Below are positions 11,883-21,565 of a stretch of DNA of 64,000 nucleotides, piece by piece. The position numbers and the translations under genes were made by a program. This DNA comes from Cacajao melanocephalus. Its lineage: Eukaryota; Chordata; Mammalia; Primates; Pitheciidae. How positions within the stretch are numbered: the first letter of the stretch is position 1; the number at the start of each line of letters is the position of its first letter. The stretch spans positions 1 to 64,000 of the forward strand of contig CAUYLG010062914.1 in the NCBI GenBank assembly GCA_963573385.1, in the 5' to 3' direction. The notes beneath the pieces were generated by a model. That model worked only from the letters and a program-made list of their open reading frames with translations, did no database searches and had not been told where the DNA came from.

Positions 11883-11940
11883 CCTGCAGCCCCGGACAAT
11901 AACAGCAGCAGCTCTTTCACCGCCCACTTCCTGCCAGCAA
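11883..11940 (-). other. LANCL1: LANCL1 non-coding exon 1 (5' end approximate)
   Basis: A strong minus-strand donor, CTGCAGG followed by GTGAGAGG (GT at 11882-11881), lies in the CpG island 310 bases upstream of the exon 2 acceptor. The exon body is short and includes a CTG-rich run around 11901-11915. The donor position is well supported by sequence. The transcription start cannot be fixed from sequence and is placed between the donor and the CCAAT box, so the upper coordinate may be off by tens of bases. Confidence 0.65.
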
Positions 11941-11978
11941 GACCAATCAGAGCCTTCGCCGCTCCCGAGACCCGCCCC
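11925..11978. promoter_or_regulatory. ETS, CCAAT and GC-box cluster
   Basis: Three classic core-promoter motifs lie together: an ETS-type GGAAGTG on the minus strand (within about 11925-11935), a CCAAT box at 11943-11947 with a CCAATCAG context typical of NF-Y, and a CCCGCCCC GC box at 11971-11978. The cluster sits at the inferred start region between the two divergent transcripts. Factor binding is inferred from motifs only. Confidence 0.6.
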
Positions 11979-12060
11979 CTTCTCGCACACAGTTTGTTAA
12001 AGAGACAGAAGTGTAATTTCTAAAGGATAACACAGTATTTTAATTCCTGGTGTCAGAAGT
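11950..12060 (+). other. CPS1: Possible first exon of a long CPS1 transcript
   Basis: From memory, the long CPS1 isoform begins head-to-head with LANCL1. On the plus strand here the CpG island ends and a GTGAGG donor-like site occurs at 12059, after TGTCAGAA. I see no coding sequence and cannot prove an exon. The entry records where such an exon would lie. CPS1 encodes the mitochondrial carbamoyl-phosphate synthase of the urea cycle; none of its coding sequence is in this window. Confidence 0.25.
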
Positions 12061-13095
12061 GAGGCCCTAGAATAACGTGGAAATGTGACCAGTATTTCCT
12101 ATCCTTCTTTTCTTTAATTTTTCTTATTCTTAAGAAGTCAAATTTAAGTTCAGGGTCATAAGAAGACTTTTTTTTTTTTTTTTAAATCTGGAGAAGAAAA
12201 CGACTGCTTTTAGATTTGAACATGTTGGTATTTCTGCTGCTCGGAATAGATAAAATTGGCGGGGGTCGGGGCATAATGTCTCTCCAGGGACTTGACACAC
12301 TTTTTCCTTCATTTCTTAAAAAAACAAAACACCATCGTTATAAACAACACAAAAACCAGGATATATTGATGAGAGGGTAACATGTCTTATTCCTTAGAGG
12401 CACACAGAGGCCGTAAGAATGCCCAAAGGACAAGATATTAAATAGCAATTGAGAACACTTCGGGGAAAACACATGAAAACACAAATTACAGCTCTTCTGC
12501 TCCTTAGCCTAAGCTGGACTGTAATACTGGATAACAAAACTCTTTAAAAAATACTGAAGACCAAAAAAGCAGGAGATCTACAACATTCCATTTAAATGTT
12601 TAACAGTCCCAGCTATCTGAAACATTTTTCTTCTATTTAGACTTAAATCCCATCTGGTACATATTAGGCCCATTCTATTGCTCAGAGAACTTTGGAGTTC
12701 AGTTAAAAAGTCAACCTCACTCTCTTTTTTCTTTCCTCCGGTTTCAGTGAAGGGTCGTAGTTTCAGACCTCCAAATGGAGAAGCTCAATCTCCCCACAGG
12801 GGAGGGATTAGGAGTAAGGTTTGGGATGACAGCCTCAGAAGGACAAACTTTTAAAATAGTTGCCCTTTTAGGAAACTTAGCTCCTTTCTTTCCCTCCTCA
12901 AATTCATGAAGATTTAGCAGAGGCCCATAGTGAATCTTGAAATGGATATCCTTCGTGTTTTAAAAGATGGGTGTCTGAAGGAGCAACTCACAAGAGAGAA
13001 AAGGAAAAAGAGAGGTATTTTATCAATTATTTTTTTCTTTAATGATTAAAGGCTTATTATCCATATATCCCACTCACAGTCTTTAAGCAATTAAA
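12061..13095. other. Non-coding, nothing assigned
   Basis: Flank or first-intron sequence on the CPS1 side. There is a T-run at about 12168-12183. I see no exon or repeat family. Confidence 0.45.
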
Positions 13096-13099
13096 TATT

Positions 13100-14010
13100 G
13101 CTGTTGTTAAGCAAGGCAGGATGACCTTGTATATTTTGTATATTTTCATAGTATGCCTCTATCTTATTTTACTAATTCTTTCCCCTAATGATGGACATTG
13201 TTTCTAACTTCCATACTACAAATAGTATTCTTCAAACATATTCTTTTATGAATCTGTGTGAGTATCCCTGAGACATACACCCAGAAGTCAACTGCTGGAT
13301 CATATGAAATTTTGTGCTTAATTTTCCCAGTATTGTAAGATTGCTTTCCAAAACCACTGGACTAGTTTATATTTCCTCCAACAGTACTGTTCACTCCAAG
13401 AATATTCACTCCAACATATCAATCGTTTCTATCATTTCCATCTCCTCTCCAACACTTGATATTATCTAGTGCTCTAATTTTTGCCATTCTAATGAATAAT
13501 GTAGAATCTCATTGATGTTTAATCTTTTAATTCTTCTGTGGCTAATGGTGTTGAACTTTTCTTCGTATACATGTTAGACATTTGGGCTTTACCTATTCAT
13601 ATCCTTTATGTATTTTTCTATTAGTTATTGCCTTGTTTTCCTGTTGATTTGTGGGACTTTTGTTTCTTTTTTCGTGTGTGTGTGTGGGGTATATTCTTTA
13701 TATCAATCTTTCACTTTAGTTATTGCTGATACTTTCTTTAGTCTGTTCATATTTTCCAGGATATCGTTTATTGCACCACAATCTCTCATTTTGATGAAGT
13801 TAAACCCATTTAATTTTGACACTGTGATTTGAGGATTTAGCTTCATAATCAAAATATCTTTGTCTATTCACAGACTGCAAAGATGACTTTCCACATTTTA
13901 TTTTATTAGCTTTTTACCTCTTACATTTAAGTCTTTAATCTATCTGGAGTTTACTTTTGAAGATGATGTGAGGCATAGGTCCAAACTTATTTTGGGAAAG
14001 GAAGTAAAAT
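13100..14010 (-). mobile_element. Old L1 (L1M class) fragment
   Basis: Reverse-orientation ORF2 C-terminal and 3' sequence of an ancient L1: 'caactgctggatcatatg' near 13290 (the reverse of the common 'ccagcaatt' region), 'tattgtaagattgctttccaaaa', 'tttcctccaacagtactgt' and the 'cctgttgatttgtggga' segment near 13640. The coding frame is destroyed. Confidence 0.75.
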
Positions 14011-14082
14011 TATTTAAAATTTAGATATAGTCAAAGCATGTGACTTATAAACACCCAAAGATTTTAATTGCTGGAAATAATT

Positions 14083-14114
14083 CCTTCCCTCCCTGCCTCC
14101 CTTTCTTTCCCGTT

Positions 14115-14145
<31 letters not shown>
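14083..14145. repeat. CT-rich tract and T25 run
   Basis: Pyrimidine-rich low-complexity sequence (CCTTCCCTCCCTGCCTCCC) followed by an uninterrupted run of about 25 T at roughly 14121-14145. It is likely variable in length. Confidence 0.85.
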
Positions 14146-14224
14146 CAGAGAACCAACCCATAGAATCCCTCCATGGTTTTTATAAAAAAGAAAAGTGCTT
14201 AACATTTATTATTTGTATTTGTTT

Positions 14225-14835
14225 ACTCAGGCAGTTGCACAAAGAACCATAGCATGTGGGCTGAAACAACAGAAATTTGTTTTCTCACAATTCTGAAGGA
14301 TAGAAGTCTGGGCTCAAGATGTTGGCAGGACTGATCCCATCTGAGGCCTGTCTCCTTGGCTTGCAGATGCCGTCTTCTCCTGTCTTCACAAGGTTGTCCC
14401 TCAGTCTGTGTTGTTGTGTCCTAATATCCTCTTCTTATGACATCATCATAGTGGATTATGACTTCATTTAACCTTATAATTCCATTTTTTTTTTTGAAAT
14501 GGAGTTTCACTCTGTCACCAAGGCTGGAGTGCTATAGTGCAATCTCAGCTCACTGCAACCTCTACTTTCTAGGTTCAAGTGAATCTCCTGCCTCAGCCTC
14601 CTGAGTAGCTGGGACTACAGGTGCACACCACCATGAATGGCTAACTTTTGTATTTTTAGTAGAGACGGGGTTTCACCATGTTGTCCAGGCTGGTCTCGAA
14701 CTCCTGATCTCAAGTGGTCTGCCCGCCTTGGCAAACCTTACTTTTCTTTAAAGACCCATCTCCAACAGTCACATGCTAAGATACTGAGAGTTAGGACATC
14801 ACTGTATGAATTTAGGGGGCAACAGTTTAACCCCA
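14225..14835 (-). mobile_element. MLT1-class (MaLR) LTR, split by an Alu
   Basis: Reverse-orientation MaLR LTR: 'ggctgaaacaacagaaat' (14259), 'ttctcacaattctgaagg', 'tccttggcttgcagatgccg', 'gtgtcctaatatcctcttc', then after the Alu 'aaagacccatctccaac' and 'gttaggacatcactgtatga'. The two halves are continuous around the Alu, so the Alu is the younger insertion. Confidence 0.8.
14485..14731 (-). mobile_element. Alu (AluS-like), truncated, nested in MLT1
   Basis: Reverse-orientation Alu: T run, GAAATGGAGTTTCACTCTGT, both monomers, ending at CTGCCCGCCTTGG. About 45 bases of the Alu 5' end are missing, so it was 5'-truncated on insertion or lost later. Confidence 0.92.
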
Positions 14836-17142
14836 AACGGTACCTATGCTTTCACTTGTGGCTGTGGGGGCTGAACACAGTTGTGGCTAACACAAATTTG
14901 ACAGTTATAATTTTTCAAGGATCATTCTACTTTTGATAAATTTAGGATGATTTTTTTTAATGTAATATTCCTTCTTTTAAATCAATAAAGCTGTCTTGTG
15001 TGAACTTTCAGGTAATAATCATTGTATTATTGCCTTTAAAGCTGAATACTTCTGGAAATCTAGGAAGATTGATATTAAACAGAGAAAACAACTATAATCT
15101 GAGGGCATTGTAGTTCCATTCTCAGACCTTAATTTCAAAATGTCATAATGTGTATTCGGATGAAAGCCAAGTTAGTTGCAAAGAGGCCCCCAAAACATAA
15201 TCTCCAAAATACATAGAAATGTATTTTTCTTAGTTCAGATTAGCTTTGCTCCATGTGGCCATTCAGGATCACAGATTCCTTCCATCTCTGTTCCTGCCTC
15301 CCTCAGTTGTGTGATCCTCTCAGCAAGTTCATGCTGGTCATGGGTGTGTCAGTATTGCAGCTTGTGAGAAGATCAGACACACCCAGAGGAGTACACAGAC
15401 CCGAAAGTGGGATTTGTCACTTCCCTTGTGTTCCACTGGTGAGGATTTAGTCACTTAGCCACCTCTAGCTGCCCGGGAGGCTGTGAAATGAAGTTCTCTG
15501 CTGAACAACTGTGTGTTCAGCTACAATGAAAGAAGGAAGGACTGACTTTGGTGAACAGTTAACATTCTCCAATACATAATGGCAATTTTAGTAACTGATG
15601 GCACCTGTCTGCCAGCAAAGGTGCAGCATGCATGTGTCTATGGTATTTCCTTTGCCTCTGACCTACCAACCATGCCAACTCTGTTTCTTCCTACCTATTC
15701 CGTTGATCTTTGTTACCTGGTGGGTCTTTGGGGTAAAACATAGATCATGATACTCCATATTTTTTTTCCAGAAACTCCCCACCTGCTTTCAAACACACAC
15801 ATATGCACACACAGACAGAGACACAGGCACACACAAAATCAGGCAAATGGCTTTTACTTTTTTCACTTTTCTCTTAAGTACTACTTGTCTCTTTTTTTGT
15901 TGTTACTGTTGAGATTACCTTATTTTCTTTTCAGCTCAAAGAAGTGTAAAGCAAGAGTATCTAAGCTTGAGTTTAATATCACCATACTGCTGGTTTAACA
16001 CCCAGCTGGGACTGTGTACTACTGAAGCAATTTGCTGTTTCGTTCATAGTACAGAATTCATGGATTGACAGGAGCAATTGCCAGTGGAGGAAACAAGAAC
16101 ATAAACAGATGTACACTAGGCGCACTACGGAATACTCTTAATTTCCTGGAGACAGTATTTCTTATGGCACTGACAGCCTTTCCTCCCTGCCTTGTCAGGA
16201 CTGTTATTAGTGTCCTGACAGATTGCTTTCTCTCAACATACCTGCTGGATGAGAGCTGCTATTCTATGGAGCACAGGTGTGCTGGGGTTTCCTTGGGAGA
16301 TTGAAAAAGATTGTTAGTACAGAAAGTTGGTAAAAGATGTACAAACATTTAAGCTTTTTCCTTTCTACACCTAATACTTGTGATGGGCTCTTTATCAAGC
16401 AGTGTTAGTATGTGTCTTTAACGAACAAAAAGAAAAGGAGACTCGCCCCTTTATTGTTGAAAATATCTGCCTATATTGCATTGTTAAAATTATGCAGGTT
16501 CCCAGTTTTCAATATGATTGAATTGCATAATGATGAGAGGCATGGAAAGTATCCCCTACTGGAGGGGCCTTCTCAGAACAATGCATTGTTAATCAGGTGC
16601 ATTGGTTTTGCTTCCATCCCACCCAACCACACAAAACTCAGCCATGGAAAGAGATGGTATATTACCAAAGCCCTGCATTGTCCCATTCTGTTGTGTTCTT
16701 TTGGCATAGGTGATAGTTCTATACCCTGGCAGGGGAGAGCAGCCAACAGAGAGCTACTCTGGCCTTTGCAGTCCTTCTTTTAAGATTTGGAATTGCCACA
16801 CAGCTGGTGCTTTTCAATCATTTCAAAGAGAAACTTAAAACATTTTCTCACTTGCCTAGTAGCCATGTTATTTGTGCTTCATTTTTCCTTTCTGTTTGCC
16901 CTGAGTTCAAGTGTATAGGTGAGTAACTGTAAGTAGATTGTAGTTCATAAGAGGTGGGAGAAGCTGCTACTTCAGGGCAATAGAAATTTAGCAGTGGAAT
17001 TTACAGACCCAGAAGGACGCTTCAAGAATCCAGCTGGTTCATCCTGCAATTGCCTTGTGGGATCATCTTGAACTGACCATGCTACTGTCAGCTAGTGGCT
17101 ATGGCAACAGGGCGGCAGCTGCAGAGAGGAGCTGGATTCTTC
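14836..17142. other. Non-coding, nothing assigned
   Basis: Mostly unassigned sequence. It includes a CA-rich simple repeat at about 15794-15836. The longest open frame here (16412-16783, 123 codons) has no recognisable domain and no exon signals. Confidence 0.45.
15794..15836. repeat. Interrupted (CA)n
   Basis: CACACACATATGCACACACA followed by further imperfect CA/GA units. Confidence 0.8.
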
Positions 17143-17291
17143 TTTTTTTTTTTTTTGCATGTATCTTTATTTTATTATTTTTTATTATACTTTAAGTTCT
17201 GGGGTACATGTGCAGATCATGCAGGATTGTTACATAGGTAAACACGTGCCATAGTGGTTTACTGCATCCTTCCACCTGTCATCTACATTGC
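17143..17291 (-). mobile_element. L1 3' end (primate-age)
   Basis: T run, then TTTATTATACTTTAAGTTCT and GGGGTACATGTGCAGA: the reverse complement of an L1P 3' UTR end. Only about 150 bases are present, so it is strongly 5'-truncated. Confidence 0.88.
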
Positions 17292-17464
17292 TTCTTTACC
17301 TTCATCATAACACCTGGGCTGAGCCTCAAAGCCTGGGCCCAGGCCTGTTCTTGGAACTGGCTAAGAAAGGGACGATGAAATTCTCAGGACTAATTTCCTG
17401 CCCCCCTGGGGTACAGAACTTGGCATTCAAGGTGTTACATAAAACATTTATCCCTGAGTAACTC

Positions 17465-17911
<447 letters not shown>

Positions 17912-17973
17912 TGAATCTTAATCTTAATGTTACTCTCTTGCAGACTATAGACTAGAGTTTGATGTATGCTGGT

Positions 17974-17978
<5 letters not shown>

Positions 17979-18016
<38 letters not shown>
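17979..18016. repeat. (AG)19 microsatellite
   Basis: Thirty-eight uninterrupted bases of AG repeat. A run this pure and long is usually length-polymorphic. Confidence 0.95.
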
Positions 18017-18017
<1 letters not shown>

Positions 18018-18650
18018 ACCACAATTCTGAATATAAAAGTGTAAAAGCCATGGTTCTAAAGGTTAACAGGCTGAAATTCTGTGAGTTATCATGCCCATCA
18101 ATTTATATTTGTTACATCATAGTCTCTAAAGTATTTCCTAGACTAATGTTTAAAAAGCAAAAATATATCTTTTCACTGCAGCCTAACCCAATGTGTACTT
18201 ATAGGTGGTTATTTCACCTATATACATTCAGAGAAAGAGCATTCATTACTTCTTTAGGCAGTCAGTTGGGGTTTTTCATACTCTCATGTTTGCAGGAGTT
18301 TTTTTCTTAGATCTAGACTAGATATTGATCAACCAGAAATTTAAACATATTTTGGGCCGAATAAAGAATAACTAGTCAAGATAAGTCTTTTTAAGTTATA
18401 AAAGTTTCATTTGATCTTCTCCAGGCAGAATAATTCCATTTTATACCCTTTCATCTTGGGGCCTAAGCGCTTTAATAAAGATCTGTACCTTTAAGCCAGG
18501 GGGTAGGCAAAGTAATGCTGAGGGTAGCAGGAGGCATGCCATCACTCCGTGCATAAAGACTCATAAAGCTTCCAGAGCAGTTAGTGGTGCTGGTGGGAAA
18601 ACATGAAGGCTGAGAAGGGGAGGTTAGTCCATAGCCACTTCCTAATAACA
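18017..18650. other. Non-coding, nothing assigned
   Basis: AT-rich sequence with no exon or repeat recognised. Confidence 0.45.
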
Positions 18651-18654
18651 ACAA

Positions 18655-18872
18655 CTACTGTTTACAGGGCTTTACTGTAGGCTAGGTACTTTAGTCAAAC
18701 TATTTCATCTTTGGAAAGTAGTCTTATGAGTAATACTACTACTCATCCCTCTTTTACAAGTGAGAAAACCTAGACTTACGTAGTTAACTCACTGTTCCTA
18801 GATCACCATCAAGTGAGTGGTGACCTCAGACCTTCTGACTTGATAGCCAATATGCTTAACCATCTGCTGTAC
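18655..18872 (-). repeat. MIR SINE
   Basis: Reverse-orientation MIR: 'caaactatttcatcttt', 'ctactcatccctcttttacaagtgagaaaac', 'gtagttaactcactgttcctagatcacc', then 'gtgacctcagaccttctgactt'. Motif order matches the reverse MIR consensus. Confidence 0.7.
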
Positions 18873-19249
18873 GTCTCCTTCTGCCCAGGTAGCTCCAGCC
18901 ACTGGCATTTCCTCCCTCCCTTCTCCCTGCTGGATATCAAGATTCTTATATGCTGCCTTGACTATATGGGTCTTTTCATAACTCCTACTCTCCATTATAA
19001 TTTCCTAGTTTATTTTCTCTGCTCCAAGTCTGTATTTCCCTCACTCTGAATATTTAAGAATAGAGTTCAAATAAACTAGTATAGATATATATGTTGCCAG
19101 ACAAACCTTTTACATCTGTCTATTAAAATCACAGCATATCTGTTTCCATGTATCTTGTTTATACACAAGGTTGGCCTTACCTAGGTATATCAGGGTTGGG
19201 CCTCTAAAACGTCTCTGAATTCTATTTTCTGATCTATTTGTTGGTTTTT
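18873..19249. other. Non-coding, nothing assigned
   Basis: No exon or repeat recognised. Confidence 0.45.
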
Positions 19250-19850
19250 TTGCTCATTTGTTGATCCATTTGCTTATTCTTCAAATAGATGTTGCAAAGT
19301 GCCTATGGGGCACATATCGTGTTCTAGGTTTTGGGAGTACAAAAATTAAAAATGTGGCTAATGAACTAAAATATCTCACAAATAAGAAATTAAATAAGCT
19401 AATAAATTACTACAATGCATATAAACATTATGCTTTAACATACTGAGGAGACCATAGGAACTCATGGCTGGAGAGTCACCTTACCTGACCTGAGGCAGTC
19501 ATGGAGGTTTCATGGAAGGTGACATCCAAGTTGAGTTTGGAAGGAAGCATGACAATGAGCCAAGTGAAGGTGATCTGGGGGAACATCACTGTGGAAGGCT
19601 CAACTTGTTCAAAGATGAGTCAGGCAAAGTCACAGCACTTTCACATAAATGTCAGTAGCCCAGCTAGAGTGCAGAGAGGGGTCAAGGCCCAGAAAGAACA
19701 GAGATTGCAGAGAGACACTGGTCTTGGAACTTCTTATAAGACATGGCAAGGAGCTTATGGTTTATCCCAAAGACAATAGAGAGCCATGGAGTGATTTCAA
19801 AACCAGCCAACTGTCCCATAGAACTGATGTTTATGATTTCTTTTGAATAA
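19250..19850 (+). repeat. Ancient interspersed repeat, family not assigned
   Basis: The run 'gtgttctaggttttgggagtac' and later 'ggcaaggagcttatggtttatccc...gagagccatggagtgatttcaa' matches a widespread ancient mammalian repeat pattern (L2/LTR-like) that I cannot name. It is highly diverged. Confidence 0.4.
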
Positions 19851-19860
19851 ACATAGAAGT

Positions 19861-20283
19861 TGACCCTCCTGATCTTAAAACTTGAGAAAGTTACATTTGT
19901 CTTATCTGAGTTCCTTTCTCAGAAAACCGACCATCAGGCCTCCCAGATAGTATCAAGGGACTGAAACTTACCAGATCACCACATCTGGACGATAAGATGT
20001 CAGAATGCTAACCTATCATGAATACCTAACTGACTACCTGCTTTCTGTTGACCAACTGCTCTTCCTTACCTCTCCTTAATTCCTGTATTCCCACATATGG
20101 TTACATTTCTTTTCTGCTATAACCACCCTAATTTTAGTAGGTGTAGGAGATGAACTTGAGACTGATTTCCCATCTCCTTGGCACCTGATTAAAGCCTTTT
20201 TCCCTGGCAGTACTAATTGTCTCAGTGATTGGCTTTCTGTGTGGCATGCAGCAGGACCTAGACAGAACCCCTAATGTTTCAGT
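19861..20283 (+). mobile_element. Probable ERV1-type LTR
   Basis: Its 3' part has LTR layout: an ATTAAA signal at 20188-20193, then a short segment ending 'gcagcaggacctagacagaacccc' near 20245-20270, a common ending of several ERV1 LTRs. I could not find a convincing target duplication, so the boundaries are approximate. It is bounded on the right by an old L1. Confidence 0.45.
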
Positions 20284-21345
20284 AATGGTTTTAAAAATAG
20301 ATCTTATGAAACATAATTGACATAAGTAAACAGTATCTAAAGTATACCATTTGATAAGTTTTGACTTAGGTATACACACATGAAATCATTGTCAAAATTG
20401 AGAAAATGATTATTATTTATCATTCCCAAATTCCATCATACCATTTGTAATCCCTCCTTCCTGTCTTTCACTGAGAATCTCTGTTTCCTAGCCATGGACG
20501 ATCGCTGATCTGCTTGCTGTCTGTCAATATAGAATTTCTGCATTTTCTAGAATTTTAAATAAATATAATTTTATAGTATGTAATTCTGACTATTTTTTTA
20601 CTCAGCGTATTTTTAGATTTATCTATATTGCAGATATTAATAGTCAATTTCTGTTTGTCAGTTTTATTCCATTGCATGAATTTGCTTATCAAGATGTATT
20701 TATCCATTCATCTGTTGATGAACACTTGAGTTGTATCCAGCCATTGGCTATCACAAATAAAGCTACAAGTAAAATGTTTATGACTTCGTATGGATACAGT
20801 CTTTCATTTCTCTTGTGTAGATATCTAGGAGTGTAATGGCTGGATAGTATGTTAAATGTACTTCAAGAAACTAATAAGCTGTTTCACAAAATGATTGTAT
20901 CATTTTACATTCCCACTAGCAGTTTATGAGATTCCCAGTTTCTCTGCATATTTACTTGTCAATGCTTGGTATGTTCTGTGCTTTTAATTTTAGCATCCTG
21001 GTGGATATGCAGTAGTATCTCATTGTGATTTTAACTTTCATGTCCATAATTACTAATGCTGCTACATTTTTTTAATGCTTCTTTGCCATCCATAAATATA
21101 CATATATACATATATATATATACACACACACATATATGTATTTGGTAATGTATTTGTTCAAATCTTTAGTCTCTCCCCCCACTCCCAACTTTTAAATTAG
21201 AATGTTTGTTTACTTAATATTATTCATAATAGCTTTGAGGGTTCTTTTTATAAAGGTCATTTATGAGATAAATGTAAAAACATTTGCCAATGTTTTCTCC
21301 TTGGCTGTAGCTTGTCTCTTCATTTTCTCAGGTGTCTTTGAAGAG
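20284..21345 (-). mobile_element. Old L1 (L1M class) fragment
   Basis: Reverse-orientation ancient L1 3' region: 'taattgacataagtaaacag', 'ttatccattcatctgttgatg', 'aggagtgtaatggctgga', 'cattcccactagcagttt', 'gcagtagtatctcattgtg', and 'gtagcttgtctcttcattttc' near 21308. It contains a short TA/CA tract. No frame survives. Confidence 0.8.
21094..21139. repeat. TA/CA simple repeat
   Basis: CATATATACATATATATATA then TACACACACACATATATGTA, inside the L1 fragment. Confidence 0.85.
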
Positions 21346-21409
21346 CATCTAATGACTGGTCACTAACAGAAGTACACATGCTCAAAACCCTCGCTGTAAT
21401 CTCAGACCA

Positions 21410-21565
21410 TTTTTTTTTTTTGAGACAGAGTTTTTTTGCTCTTGTTGTCCAGGCTGGAGTGCAATTGCCCGATCTCGCCTCACTGCAACCTCTGCCTCCT
21501 GGGTTCAATCAATTCTCCTGCCTCAGCTGCCTGAGTAGCTGAGATTACAGCCATGCGCCACCATG
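21410..21565 (-). mobile_element. Alu right-monomer fragment
   Basis: Reverse-orientation T run then GAGACAGAG and the right monomer with its 31-base insert region, ending near GCGCCACCAT. The left monomer is absent, so it is a half-Alu. Confidence 0.85.

Larger units (their letters stand above)
1..11940 (-). other. LANCL1: LANCL1 gene, 5' part (exons 1-3 and introns)
   Basis: The 5' portion of LANCL1 runs leftward from the CpG island and leaves the window at base 1. Two coding exons are proven by translation and a third, non-coding exon is inferred from a good donor site. LANCL1 is a eukaryotic homologue of bacterial lanthionine cyclases: a cytosolic and membrane-associated zinc protein that binds glutathione and has been linked to antioxidant defence and to glutathione addition onto dehydroamino acids in proteins. 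The zinc-binding cysteines and histidine are in the C-terminal half, outside this window. I searched 1-7786 on the minus strand for the next exon (after GYTGWAG) and did not find it, so this stretch is read as intron. Confidence 0.93.
11530..11990. promoter_or_regulatory. LANCL1: CpG-island promoter of LANCL1, probably bidirectional
   Basis: I count about 38 CpG dinucleotides by eye between 11521 and 11990, against a near absence of CpG on either side. There is no TATA box at the expected place. The island covers LANCL1 exons 1 and 2 and extends past the LANCL1 start, which is the pattern of a housekeeping promoter shared by two divergent transcripts. Recalled map knowledge puts the start of a long CPS1 isoform just on the right side. 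That part is not proven by this sequence. Confidence 0.85.

Noticed and set aside
16412..16783. 123-codon open frame on the plus strand, one of the longest outside known repeats
   Set aside because: The translation shows no domain, no low-complexity pattern and no splice context, and frames this long occur by chance in 64 kb.
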